Below are positions 24,526-36,862 of a stretch of 64,000 nt of DNA, one piece after another. Under the pieces are notes generated by a model. It searched no databases and was not told where the DNA came from. It was given only the letters and a program-made list of their open reading frames with translations. This stretch comes from Terebella lapidaria. Taxonomy: Eukaryota; Annelida; Polychaeta; Terebellida; Terebellidae. A program made the translations under genes and the position numbers. Position 1 is the stretch's first letter. Each line of letters begins with the position of its first letter. The stretch covers positions 3,197,001-3,261,000 of the forward strand of contig OX424563.1 of NCBI GenBank assembly GCA_949152475.1, written 5' to 3'.

Positions 24526-24795
24526 TCTCCAATGATTTGTATTATTTACAAGAATTTTGGTGACAAAACGAATATTCTTCACCACGAGGCAGATATCTAA
24601 TACACTGGGCATATTCCCCAGCAGACCTATATTGTATTACTTAGTTCGTCATGAAATGAATACATGCAAGTTCAAATGTAGTTGAATGGAATTGTCGTTA
24701 TAATGACCCAAGTATTTAATCTGCAATGAATCATGCCAATCGATAAAAATGACAGTTAGGTGGTGAGTACGTATTTCATTTCATTTCTCTTGCAG

Positions 24796-25016
24796 GTATG
24801 GACGTTATCATCAGGGACTGTGCTCAAACAGATATGGGCACATTTTGTCAGAATGTGCCCAGTGGACCAACCACGTTCGCTCACGAGTTTTGCGTCAACA
24901 CGTGTTACCATAGCAGCTGTAACAACCTCAATATGATGACGTCACCAAAACACGACAAGATGACGTCTTCATCGGCTCTCGTTGACTTATTGGGTGGCAG
25001 TGAAAATGATATCTAG
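24796..25016 (+). CDS. LU (Ly6/uPAR, three-finger) domain protein, last exon
   Basis: The acceptor is a pyrimidine-rich tract ending TTGCAG at 24795; the exon begins GT, completing a Gly codon with the last base of 15000-15134. It encodes the second half of the LU domain: RDC, then TFC, EFCVNTC and SSCNN. This supplies cysteines six to ten and the hallmark C-N at the end of the domain. About 27 residues follow (Met/Ser-rich, then ALVDLLGGSENDI) before TAG at 25014-25016. That tail is not hydrophobic enough for a typical GPI signal, so a secreted protein is more likely. Cysteine count, splice phase and order across the two exons fit one gene interrupted by a 9.66-kb intron, most of which is Element 1. 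Confidence 0.75.
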
Positions 25017-26222
25017 AGTTACGAGTGAACTATGCTGCTGGATTGTCAGCATGCGTTAGAAGCTTTATATTGTTAATGCATTTTTTGAAGAAAAAAACCA
25101 GTCCACTATTTATTCCTTATTTATTCGATGATTTTGTTACGAAAATATATTCAATACATATTGATTATGGTTTGTTTATCGTCTCAATTTGTACCGGATC
25201 TTGGTAGATGGTTTTTATCTATTTGGATGTTACGTAAAAAAAGTCTGAGCGAAAACAATATCGCAATTCCATTGTGCATTTTCAACTCATTTGTCAATAT
25301 TACTGGACATTTATTCGCCATATCAGTATAAAGATTGAAACAAATCTCTATTGTGTTCCTTAGAGTACTGCTTGATGAGTTTAATCATCTCTTCAGTGAT
25401 CACACACACCATGCGGAGGCGGGTGTTTTTCGCGGATATTCTAGGTGTTTTATAGATTTAATATTGCGCAAAGGCGTGTTTACCAGCAATTTGTGAGTGT
25501 TAATAATACTAAAATAGCCCTGTTTCTTTCTAGACTTAATTACGTACATGCGCCTGGCGCGTTAATCACTTTGGGAGAGAACCTCATCTGGTCCTGCACA
25601 CCACATGCACCCCGTAAAGGCGACGTAAAATAGGATTAAGTCATTTTCTACGAGGATCGTTCAGTCGCATTTCAAGGTGCATTCGCTGATGTAGAATTAT
25701 CTCCAGCTTATAAAAACATAGATCAAAATGGTTTCCTCCGCCATGAGGGTCAGCTGCTCTGGACATGTTTGCTTGTGCAAAATAAAAATGAAAACGTTCT
25801 GCACAGGTTTATTGGAACATTTTCCTCGTACATACAACGACAAGTGTCACCCTGTGGTCTTTTTCGCAAAGCAAATGTACAACAAAACATAATTAAAACA
25901 ACAGCGAAGAATGCATTCAAAGATATTCATGTTTGCTCAGCAAAAAATATCGGATACAGTTCCATCTATTAGTATATAATGAAATCAAATTTTATGGACT
26001 TTTTTTTTACCCAAATTAGATGCGTTTAAGGACTGTGGCTTTTTTGCTCATATTGCAGGGGGTGACATTTCATACGTTCACTTTATGAGGTTGTCTAAAG
26101 CGGTGGTCGCGTAATTTCTCAAACAAGGAGGCCTATTTGGTTTAACATTTGATCAATCACATTACAACAGGAAAATCGCTTCTTAAAACACGGGAATAGT
26201 GCCAAGATATACAATGTTTTTT
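25017..26222. other. 3' flank of the LU gene, otherwise featureless
   Basis: Probably begins with the 3' UTR of the LU gene. The rest is AT-rich; no credible ORF, RNA gene or repeat was recognised. Confidence 0.5.
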
Positions 26223-26223
26223 A

Positions 26224-27270
26224 GGTTACCGGACCTTTGGTCCGATAACCTATTGGCATGGCGTTGCGTCCGTCGTCCGTCTAGCCGTCCGTCCGTCCGG
26301 CGTTAACATTTTTATCTTTAAAGTTTACGATCGAATCTTTCTGAAATTTTGCACAAAAATGCCTAAAAATATTTTGAGAAGGAGGTATTTTTTTTTGTTT
26401 TTTGATTTTCGCATTTTTTTCAAAATGGCGGCCGTTTTGTCGAAAAACGCTCAATTTTGGACTTTGACGGCCATTTTCTCAAAAACTGTCTGATCAGTTT
26501 TGAGTTTTTGGTTTCAAAAGATTCCCCTGATATACCTCTGTGATATGTATAAGTTTGGTTGCCCCTGAATCGCCGGTCTCCGTGTGGCGGCCATTTTGAA
26601 TATTTGGCGGGTCGGCGAAAAATTTTTTTTTCACCCCAAATCGCTTTACTATCCATTTTGGGCCATCTCTAGGCAAAAAAAAAATTTCACCCTTTGAAAA
26701 AATTTTGGCACTTTTTTCCTTCTTAATGGGAGCTGTCAGGACTGTACTCATAGAACGCTTGAAGATAGAGCTTAGAAATGGGCACTTTCAAATGGGAAGT
26801 CAAATATGGCGACTAGTGTGGTGACCTTGAATTTGACCTTGGATGACCTTGAATGGTCAAAACAGCCATTTTGGGGGTAAAAAAATGCCCAGATTTGCCT
26901 CTATATATGAAATGCTTGCAGATAGAGCTCATGTTTGCATTATGAACATATAGGAAGACATATATGGCACAACTAATGATGACCTTGAACTTGACGTCAG
27001 ATGACCTTGAGTGCCAAATATCTGACTCGGAATGTGTAAATTGACCTGAGCGGCCTAAACGATTCCACCCAGATATATCTTTGTATTATGAACATATAAA
27101 ATATCAAATGCCGCACACATACATGTAATGGTGACATCGAAGTTCATATGGATGACCTTGATTAGTAAATCTCAAGGTCATATGTTCACACTGCGAGCCT
27201 GGATTGGTAAATCTCAAGGTCTGTTACCTGCCAATGCTGCCATGGCCAAACCAAAATTGTCCGGTAACCT
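26224..27270 (+). repeat. Dispersed TCAAGGTCA-rich element, copy 1
   Basis: The left end begins AGGTTACCGGACC-TTT-GGTCCGATAACCT, a near-perfect hairpin; the right end reads TTGTCCGGTAACCT. The element is thus bounded by inverted AGGTTACCGGAC-type ends about 1.05 kb apart. The interior matches the reverse complement of 62213-63860: CCGTCCGTCCG near the end, GGCGGCCATTTTG, TCGCCGGTCTCCG, GGGAGCTGTCAGGACTGTAC, GATAGAGCTCATGTTTGCAT, and repeated TGACCTTGA. Non-coding, so a non-autonomous DNA element is likely. Confidence 0.75.
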
Positions 27271-28990
27271 ATCTTAGCATTTGGGCTAATTTTTCGTCCT
27301 TCCGACAAATCAAATTTTCTTGCCCTGGTTATCTTCCTTTTATATTCAAAAGAAAATACATTTGTATCATTAGCCGGAGTAGTGTTTCTTTATTTGTGTT
27401 TATTTGTAAATTTAATAATTTTTTTTGGTCAAATTGGCGGGCATCTCTAATATTCAAAAATGGCAAAATTTGTACTATTTCCTTTTCCCCCGAAATTTGT
27501 CCGAAACTTTTCGTTGATACAGTGTGACGATATTATATTTTTTTTTTTCACAATTTTCATGCATGAAAATGGTCCGACTGCTCACTCGAACTCCCCAAAG
27601 AAAGACTCAAAATGCACAAATCAGTATTCGGGCACCAAACGCTTCAAGATATAGCTTAGGTATGTGGTATGAACAAGATGGGAATAATATGAGGCGTCTT
27701 AGGGCGACAGTCAACATGATCTGAGATAAACTGAAATACTTTTGACCCAGGCTAAATGTCCCCCTAAATTGTGAATTGGACATCAATTACTTGAAAATAT
27801 AGCTCAAATTGCAACATGAAATATGTCGAAACTGGATGTTAAAATACAACGACTGCTTAGAAACAGTTACCAAATTATCGGGATAATTTATTTAATAATG
27901 CTAATATTGACCAGTATTACCATTTGTCTCTTAGATTAGGATATATTCATGCTAATTCATCCGTGATAGAACTCTAGAATCATCACGTCCATGAGTCATA
28001 ACGTCAAATATGACCATACAAGCTGTGTCGACCTGATGATGTCGAATGTAAGCATAGAATGATAAGGGAACGACCGTGAAAGATTACCAGAGTTATGTTC
28101 AGTGTTGGCCCATGCAACTTATTTTTCACTAATATTGCAGAAGTCAATGTAAACGTCTGAACTATTGGGCATGACCTTGAAATGTACCATTCACTGGCAT
28201 CTTAGGATGAGATAAAGGTCACCGAAAGACTTGCAACACTTGATCCCTACGTGTATATGTGCCTCTAAAACGAACCTTAGTTTCATATGCGGTTGTATCT
28301 TTATGCAGAGGTCAATTGAATCATTCCAGGTTGCGAATGACCTTGCGATTTAACATTCAAGGTCATGTGGAGTAAAGGTCACCAAAATATACGCAATATG
28401 AGCTGTCCTGTATGTTCATAATACAAATCTAAACTGTATCTTTGAGGGTTCCGGCAGCACCGGCAAAATGACATGTTGACGTCACCACCCAACGCCTCCT
28501 TCGGCCAAGTTCAAGACCATTAAGCGATTCGCCATGCCAATTCAAACTATTCAATTTGGACGTGAACCCGGGACTTCCACTCAAGGTCATCTAAAACCAA
28601 AATCAAGTTCACCACTTCATCCACCATATTTAACCCTCCATAAGCTATATCTACAAATGTTTCTGCCTCAAGCGGCCAAAGTGCATTTTCATACCATTTC
28701 GGCCGAAATTTTTGGGCTTTCGAACGATTCCATGCATTCAGTCTTTACAGACAAGATGAACAGTATATTAGAGGGAACTTTACGGGACAGGTTACGAGCA
28801 AAGTGCCAAAATGTTAAAAAAAATGAGGGGGTGGGCGGTAGCTACTTCCCGGGCCTTTCAGAGCGATCCAAGGCATTACATAATCATACACATCACGGGT
28901 GGCCTAAAATGCTATGGTCGTGCAAATTTACAACGAGACAATCAGAGATTGCAGACCATCGACTGTGGTGGCCATTTTGAAAAGCCGCCA
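27271..28990. repeat. Diverged TCAAGGTCA-type repeat sequence
   Basis: Continues with features of copy 1 in degraded form: scattered AAGGTCA or TGACCTT motifs, an ATATAGCT-type segment and a GGCCATTTTGAAAAGCCGCC segment near 28970. Boundaries are unclear. The open frame at 28534-28980 has no recognisable domain. Confidence 0.4.
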
Positions 28991-30030
28991 TCTTGAATAG
29001 TTTATTCTAAGCTATCGAGTGTTAACAAATGTATTCTGAAACACAAGGGACCCCTGAATAAAATGACACCCCTCACAGAGATTCCTGGGGTGCAAGGGGG
29101 ACCCCCGGGATCATGAACTACATGGCTTATGCCAAAAATGGTATAAACCAATGTGGATATTGAAGAACTCCAAAAAAGGTAATACAGAACTTAAAAGGTA
29201 ATATAGAAGCGCTCGAGATAATTTTTCACACACAGGTCCTTCACAGCCACCGTACTCCAGAGCCACCGTAATTTCCCCATATTTGATTGTTTCTTGTTCT
29301 GGTAGCAAGAGACAATTTATACATCGATCGCAAATTTTCTTCACCTGGTTTTGTCCAGGTACAGTGTAACTTGTACTATACATCTCCATTCAAAACCTTA
29401 TACACCAGCTCCTTCAATTTTCTCGATCTTGCAAACAGAAATGATGAGGTCGAGTTTGAATCACAACACGGCATAATTGCTGTGATAGTCCAAACATACA
29501 TAGTATCAACTTCTCAAGAGTCTGTTCTTGTAACTTCTCTGATATGAGCACACTCGGGTTATTACAAAATTGCCATATGAGCTAACAGTATTGGAAATAC
29601 GATCGAATATATGAATTGTACAATATAACTTTGCTTTCTTTGTCAATGACATGTGACAACCTACACATTGAATTTAACTTCTTGTCTGGCTTTTTGGAAA
29701 TGCTAGAGATATCTTCTTAACATCAGAGTCTAAGATCAACAACATAACATTAGTGAAGGCGTTATATAAAAATGGAACGGTTTCAGAACTTTGCGCCCAT
29801 CCTTTTAGTATAATTTTCTAGTCAATAAAAAGTATTTCCCCCCTGTTCACGGTTGATAAGATCGCTAACCAAGAGAAAACAGGCGTCATCAATTACCCCC
29901 TATGCCTTTATCTCGGCTTTGTACCACGGGCAACACCTTTAACAATAGGCCAGACTGTGGTCTATTAAACACACACCACTGTCTGCCGTGGAATATAGGA
30001 ACACGCTTGAGTGAACCCGTGGTACAAGTC
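28991..30030. other. Intergenic sequence
   Basis: No gene or clear repeat seen, apart from two ACCACGGG segments near 29925 and 30020 that echo the palindrome that follows. Confidence 0.45.
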
Positions 30031-30143
30031 AGATAGACCACTCGCACCCGTGGGTATGGCTCATACACTCGGTAATCTCTCGGCTAACGCCTCGAGAATA
30101 ACCTCGTGTATGAGCCATACCCACGGGTGCTCGTGCTCTATCT
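30031..30143. repeat. Imperfect palindrome of about 113 bp
   Basis: The left arm, about 30034-30074, includes CACCCGTGGGTATGGCTCAT; the right arm, about 30101-30142, carries its reverse complement. The centre is itself roughly palindromic around CTCGG and CCTCGAG. Likely a foldback or MITE-type repeat. Confidence 0.7.
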
Positions 30144-30914
30144 ACTACATAAACAGTATATAAGGAATACAATCAAAAGCTTTTGGTAGATCTATTAATA
30201 TGATGCATATGTATTCACCGTCATCTAATACCATCTTAATATCTTTCAATAAACAATTTAGAACCCGTTTCTGAATCCACATATATTGGAGTACAACTGT
30301 GAGTCGAAAAATATTCATAGTTGTGAAATTGATACCTTCTCAAAGATCATGCATATATACTGGGTAGTACACTGACTTGTCTGTACTTGTCTCTATTCAA
30401 AGCGTCCCCACTCTTAAGAATGTGACATACACTTTTTCTTTTCACTACTGTTGACAAGACTTATGTCTCGACATCTCTATGTATCGGGATACATAGAGAT
30501 TTCGAGAACAAACCAGCTGGTAATGGGTCGTGACTTGCGGCCATTTCAACATTCAACATCTTTAAGTGTCCGAAAAAAGTGTCGGAACTTACAGGTGAAA
30601 ATTTAGAACATTCTTTGACAAGGTGGGGTTTATATATATGTACAAACTTTCCTTGATCGTCATGGTCCGCAACACATGATAAAACATCATCATTCAACTG
30701 AAGTTAGTCATCAGGTCCTATATTTGCAGCAATATTCATGAATGATTATTAAATTTTGTACACATTGCAGAAGTGTTATTCATAACATAACCGTTTTCAT
30801 CCTTGATAATAATATGATTGTCCTTGTTTGTAATTTATCCGAAATTAATGGCTTTATTGTCTTCCAAATTTCGGAAGGAGGTGCTGCTTTTTTTACAGAC
30901 TTTTGGGTGTGTCT

Positions 30915-30968
30915 GTACGTACGTACGTACGTACGTATGTATGTATGTATGTATGTATGTATGTATGT
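30915..30968. repeat. Microsatellite (GTAC)n(GTAT)n
   Basis: A pure tetranucleotide run switches from GTAC/ACGT units to GTAT/ATGT units. The short frames across it are artefacts. Confidence 0.9.
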
Positions 30969-31009
30969 ATCGAATTCGGAGGGAATCGAGTGTAAATGAC
31001 ATTGATCTT

Positions 31010-31520
31010 GACATTTGACCTCGACCATGAAGCGTTCACCAGAGGTTGAGGTCAGGGTAATTTGCAAATCACTGCGAAACATATCGAGTAGTATATCGTT
31101 GGAAATGTCTCAAAAGCCCACAATTCCAGATATACCTTATTTTTAGCGCTGCGACGTCAAGTGATGCCACAGTGGTGTCATACACATCGAATTCCTGATA
31201 TATGTATGCCACGGCAACGGAAAATGTGAAAAATACGTTTTTGGTCATAACTTCTGAGCAAATCATTGTAGGGACTTCAAACTTGTTTCATATTGTAGGG
31301 CAGTTACAAGCGCATAAGATATTACCTTGCCTTTGGATCTTGACCTGGAAGCGATCACCAGGGGTTAGGGTCAAGGTCGTTCGCTATTTTTGCACACCAT
31401 TTTGAGTAGTATATCGTTGGGAATGTCTTTAGCCCACAATTCCAGATGAACCTTTACTTTTGGCGCTACGGCGTATAGTGATGTCACAATGGCATCATAA
31501 ACATCGAATTTCTTAATTTC
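31010..31520 (+). repeat. Degenerate direct repeat (units about 320 bp apart)
   Basis: Segments near 31015-31200 and 31340-31515 share the series GACC-GAAGCG-TCACCAG-GGTTGAGGTCA or GGTTAGGGTCA, then GAGTAGTATATCGTTGG, AATGTCT, CCCACAATTCCAGAT, and GTGATG-CACA. Non-coding, AGGTCA-containing and possibly related to the element at 26.2 kb. Confidence 0.6.
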
Positions 31521-33189
31521 AGAATACCATGACTTTGAAGCGAACGGCATGAATTCGCTTCGAACTTGATATGCATCTTACAGGCCACGTACTCATTAGG
31601 ATGTCCTATCAAGGACAAGGGTCATGATCAAGTTCACTGGGATCCTGTAAGAACACATTTGCTTTAAAAACTCCATGTTAAAGCCAGTTAGAGAGATACG
31701 GCTGGACCATGACATGCAGGAAAGGAATTGCAATCGCACGTGTATTTCAAAGTTCCATTCGATCTCGAGTTGGTGAATGCATGAAATCAATTGAAACTTG
31801 GTAGGCCCCTTATAAATGATTCGTGTTTGTCTATTTTAATTTTCTGTCAGTGACGAGAAGACAAAAAATTCTACGAGCACGTTTAACTTAATAGAATACT
31901 CCGGTAAAATGTGTTCAACCCGCACATTGACTGAATCAGTGGGACGAGGGTCTGCAATCTCTGATTGTCATATTTAAGATGTACTTTCTCACACTGCGCT
32001 ATCTTAGACACGTAACCGCATTTCGTTTTTTTATACCTCAATATACCTTGTTTTTTTTCTCATCATCATGTTTTTCAGGTTTGTGGCGTGTCGTAATTCC
32101 CAATCCAAGGTACGCGGTAGCTTCGTATCTTTCTTGTTTTAGTTGTGGCATGCTGATTTACAATTTCAATGGTAAGCCTACGACAAAACCAGTATGCATT
32201 TTTTTATGTCGACAAATATCTTGTGACACATGATAAGGTATTTGTGAATTCTAAAGAAGCTCGGAGACTGTCTTTTGGGTTTTTATTGTGCAGTATAGCG
32301 GAATTCACACAGTAAACCTCGGAACATCGGATGACTGCTACTCGACGATAAACTACTAAAAAAGTTAAGTAAATTTCAATAAAATCGATCAAGGTAATGA
32401 AGTTTTATGTAAACATCCCATTTTGCATTAATCATATGCCATCTTCAATTTGCTTACTGCTCAGGTTTCAGTAAGTCATTCTGGAGACATGAAGACATGA
32501 CCATGTCTTGACCATTTTCGCGTGTGTACATCAATTGAAATTGATACAAACTATTTTGACCGAAGGTCTTTTTCAGAAAATTGGCACAAAATATTCTAAC
32601 CGAAGGTCTTGTTTAGGATTATTTTCTGTTTTTGCCAACTCGTTTTGGTTACAGACAAAATCCCCTACCGACTTATATGGCCAGTGTAGTCTGAATACTG
32701 CAGGATGGCAGGTGCCAGATCGAGGTGACTAACAAGATTGGAGATCCAAAATGTTTAATCCAGATTTTGAGCTAGACACCATAAAACTACTTGTTAAAGC
32801 TATAATCACTTTTAGAATTGACAGAATTTATTCATTCTGCGATAGCTTTTATTTGTCTATAGAATGAGAAACCGTACAAATTTGGGTCTGAAAATGGGAA
32901 TTAGGTGCCTAAATTCAGTTTCCAAATCAAGATTCAAATTCGGGCGCATCAATTTTTCCTCAAAGCGGTTCGCCTTGTGGGCGAGTTCTATACACAGTCT
33001 GATGACGTCATTGGTATTTGTCTAGATACTGTGTCAACCGGCAATGTAGGCAAGCCGATCATTCTCTATTCACTGTGTCCATGCACGATTAACGTCAATT
33101 TTCTGAGTATCTGTTGTCGAACTGTGCAGATTTCCTATGTATTCCCGACTATCTCGAGATGTACTTTCAAGTTTGCTTGACAAACAAGA
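31521..33189. other. Intergenic sequence
   Basis: No supported gene or repeat. A splice-acceptor-like TGTTTTTCAG occurs near 32070 followed by a GGTACG, but the intervening 37 bp cannot be assigned to any protein. Confidence 0.45.
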
Positions 33190-34040
33190 ATGCTAAATTT
33201 GGCTGATTTTAAAATGTATTCCAACTTTAAGATGCCAGGCCATGCACATGGTGGTCCGAGGCCTTTCACACCACAACAGCCCCGATTTTTGGTATTAACG
33301 ACTAGTGGTCATCGTCTTGAATTTGCTAGTTCTCTTAGAAATCATATTCACATTGCCACAAATGTTCATGTAATTAACCAAACTTTGCGTAACCATATTC
33401 ATTCTGATTACTTGGATGCCCTGACGACCAGCTGTTGTGCCCTGCCCCCCCCCCCCCCCCACCTCCCGGCACCGTACATCCTGTCTTCAATTCGCCCAGG
33501 ATCATGTCGCTTAGAGCATTGTCCACGGGGCCAATGTTTTGTTCTCAGATGAGTCCCGTATTTCTGTCTTCACCAATGTTAGACTTTCTAGAGTATGGAG
33601 ATCACGTGAAGAAAGTTTCAAGGAGTTCAAAAGTGTGGAACATGACTGGTTTGGTGGAGAGTCCGTAATGGTCTGGGCAGGGATAAGCGTTGATAGTCGT
33701 CAAACCTTGTGGTGTTGGACAGAGGTCAGCAACAGCCATAATTTACAGAGATGATATCATTCTGCATGTGTTGGAACAATTGGAGTCAGTTTCATTTTCA
33801 TGGACGATAATACCCCAATTCAGAAAAGCTCATATTGTTAGTGAGTGTCTCGAACAGGGAACAACAGAGTGGCCTGCCCTGCAAGTTCCCCTGACGTGAA
33901 TCCGATAGCCAATTCATGGGAACAACGTGGCAGAGCTCTTCGAAGATCACCAAACCCTCCAGTCAACCAGATAGGGCTTGTGGAGGCTCCACAAAAACAG
34001 TGGCGTGAGCTCAGACGAAACGTCATCAACTTTCTCTGAT
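33190..34040 (+). pseudogene. Tc1/mariner-family transposase, decayed
   Basis: Read across frames, the sequence follows the Tc1 transposase order. A helix-turn-helix region comes first (RFLVLTTSGHRLEFASSLRN, then NQTLRNHIH), then FSDESRISVF with the first catalytic Asp, VWRSREESF, FGGESVMVWAGIS, a MDDNTPI-type segment with the second Asp in another frame, KAHIVSECLEQ, and SPDVNPIANSWEQ. In the last motif the usual catalytic Glu (NPIE) is Ala. Frames change near 33440, where a poly-C run replaces expected coding sequence, and again near 33700-33830. The copy is therefore dead. The family normally moves DNA by cut and paste between terminal inverted repeats; none was located here. Confidence 0.82.
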
Positions 34041-34090
34041 ATTATTATTATTATTATATAATTTTTTTCTGACATGATAGCATCGGTCAT

Positions 34091-34710
34091 TTAGACGACC
34101 TTTGGTGCCCCCCTCCCCCCCCCCCCCCGTACCAAAGCAAGGCATTCTGCTTTCGCCTGAGTCTTCCGATGTGGCGCTGTCGTGTTCCATATCTCTTCTG
34201 TCTGGTGCTGGTTGGCATCATCACGATTCCACTGGCGAGATTCCTGTCTCGGTCGTCTCTGCGTGTCCGTTCGGCTACGAGGGGCCCTGAGTAGCTGATT
34301 TTCAAAGATTTTCTCTGCCTTCCTAGTGGCTGACGGGATTCTCGTACAGAGAGCTGTTAGTGCGTCGATTGCAACATCTATGATATGCTGGAAAATTTGT
34401 GTTCCGACATGCTGCCCCCCGTACCAACTGCGTACCACAAGAACGACATCGCAAAAGTCCTGCTCCTGCAGCATGCGGAGTAGTTTACCACCTGCGCCAT
34501 GCTCCCCGTTGTCAGCACAGGATTCTGGGGGCTCGTCACTGGAGAGTCGGTATGCCATGATTGTGTGTGTGGCGACTCTTTCGGTTGAAGTATCTTCGAC
34601 TTGGTCTAGTGCGTGGTTCATGTCATCCAAGCTCGTGACTTTGGAAGCAAAAGTCTGGAATTTGATCGCTTTGTCATGGAGGATGCTGCGCTGTAGCCCT
34701 GCGGTTTTGC
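34091..34710 (-). CDS. IMPACT/UPF0029-domain protein fragment
   Basis: The minus-strand frame reads from about 34710 to a stop at 34091. It contains an IMPACT/UPF0029 signature: LHDKAIKFQTFASKV, then VATHTIMAYRL, CADNGEHGAGGKLLRML, VVLVVRSWYGGQHVGTQIF and HIIDVAIDAL. IMPACT proteins bind GCN1 or ribosome-linked partners in the eIF2-alpha stress response, and bacterial relatives are YigZ. The C-terminal tail (RAPRSRTDTQRRPRQESRQW and a Gly run from a poly-C tract) is not part of that family as I know it. A different minus frame just upstream (PNLDKVVIGAKPQGYSA) reads plausibly into this one, suggesting a one-base frameshift near 34690. The satellite lies directly upstream. It may be a pseudogene, a retrotransposon-associated domain or a 3' exon. 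Confidence 0.6.
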
Positions 34711-34775
34711 ACCAATCACAACCTTATCCAGATTGGGTCTGCGGCGGGAGCAAACACCTTCCATAGTTTCTCACA

Positions 34776-36862
34776 AGTTTGTATGTGAGACTCTGTCGTT
34801 TGTACACGAGACTCTGCCGTTTGTTCGTGAAACTCCGTCGTTTGTTTATGTGAGACTCCGTCGTTTGTATGCGAGACTCCGTCGTTTGTACGCGAGACTT
34901 CGTCGTTTGTACGTGAGACTCCGTCGTTTGTATGTGAAACTCCGTCGTTTGTATGTGAAACTCCGTCGTTTGTATGTGAGACTCCATCGTTTGTATGCGA
35001 GACTCCGTCGTTTGTACCTGAGACTCTGTCGTTTATGTGAGACTCCGTCGTTTGTACGTTAGACTCCGTCGTTTGTACGCGAGACTCCGTCGTTTGTATG
35101 TGAAACTCCGTCGTTTGTATGTGAAACTCCGTCGTTTGTACGCGAGACTCCGTCGTTTGTATGCGAGACTTCGTCGTTTGTATGCGAGACTCCGTCGTTT
35201 GTATGTGAGACTCCATCGTTTGTACGTGGGACTCCGTCGTTTGTACCTGAGACTCCATCGTTTGTATGCGAGACTCCGTCGTTTGTACGTGGGACTCCGT
35301 CGTTTGTATGTGAGACTCCGTCGTTTGTATGTGAGACTCCGCCGTTTGTATGTGAGACTCCGTCGTTTGTATGTGAGACTCCGTCGTTTGTATGTGAGAC
35401 TCCGTCGTTTGTATGTGAGACTCCGTCGTTTGTATGCGAGACTTCGTCGTTTGTATGCGAGACTCCGTCGTTTGTATGTGAGACTCCATCGTTTGTACGC
35501 GAGACTCCGTCGTTTGTATGTGAAACTCCGTCGTTTGTATGTGAAACTCCGTCGTTTGTATGTGAGACTCCATCGTTTGTATGTGAAACTCCGTCGTTTG
35601 TATGTGAGACTCCTTCGTTTGTATGTGAGACTCCGTCGTTTGTATGTGAAACTCCGTCGTTTGTATGTGAGACTCCATCGTTTGTATGCGAGACTTCGTC
35701 GTTTGTATGTGAGACTCCGTCGTTTGTACGTGAGACTGTCGTTTGTATGTGAGACTCCGTCGTTTGTACGTGAGACTCTGTCGTTTGTATGTGAAACTCC
35801 GTCGTTTGTATGTGAGACTCCATCGTTTGTATGCGAGACTTCGTCGTTTGTATGCGAGACTCCGTCGTTTGTACGTTAGACTCCGTCATTTGTACGCGAG
35901 ACTCCGTCGTTTGTATGTGAGACTCCGTCGTTTGTATGTGAAACTCCGTCGTTTGTATGTGAGACTCCGTCGTTTGTATGTGAGACTCCATCGTTTGTAT
36001 GTGAAACTCCGTCGTTTGTATGTGAGACTCCATCGTTTGTATGTGAAACTCCGTCGTTTGTATGTGAGACTCCATCGTTTGTATGTGAAACTCCGTCGTT
36101 TGTATGTGAGACTCCATCGTTTGTATGTGAAACTCCGTCGTTTGTATGTGAGACTCCATCGTTTGTATGTGAAACTCCGTCGTTTGTATGTGAGACTCCA
36201 TCGTTTGTATGTGAAACTCCGTCGTTTGTATGTGAGACTCCATCGTTTGTATGTGAAACTCCGTCGTTTGTATGTGAGACTCCATCGTTTGTATGTGAAA
36301 CTCCGTCGTTTGTATGTGAGACTCCATCGTTTGTATGCGAGACTCCGTCGTTTGTACGCGAGACTTCGTCGTTTGTATGCGAGACTTCGTCGTTTGTATG
36401 TGAGACTCCATCGTTTGTATGTGAAACTCCGTCGTTTGTATGCGAGACTCCATCATTTGTACGCGAGACTTCGTCGTTTGTATGCGAGACTTCGTCGTTT
36501 GTATGTGAGACTCCATCGTTTGTATGTGAAACTCCGTCGTTTGTATGCGAGACTCCATCGTTTGTACGTGAGACTTCGTCGTTTGTACCTGAGACTCTGT
36601 CGTTTGTATGCGAGACTCCGTCGTTTGTACGTGAGACTCCGTCGTTTGTATGTGAAACTCCGTCGTTTGTATGCGAGACTCCGTCGTTTGTATGTGAAAC
36701 TCCGTCGTTTGTATGCGAGACTCCGTCGTTTGTATGCGAGACTTCGTCGTTTGTATGTGAGACTCCATCGTTTGTATGCGAGACTCCGTCGTTTGTACGT
36801 GAGACTCTGTCGTTTGTATGCGAGACTCCGTCGTTTGTATGCGAGACTCCGTCGTTTGTACG
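34776..36862. repeat. 21-bp satellite array, left block
   Basis: About 99 tandem copies of a 21-bp unit with the constant core TCGTTTGTA and a variable segment around YGYGAGACTC. Because 21 is a multiple of 3 and the unit lacks stops in most frames, long frames open on both strands (heptapeptides LRRLYVR and HIQTTES); these are treated as artefacts. The array stops at Element 2, which inserted after GTACG, and resumes at 47436. Confidence 0.95.

Noticed and set aside
32081..32117. Small exon between acceptor- and donor-like sites
   Set aside because: 37 bp with no flanking coding exons or protein match.
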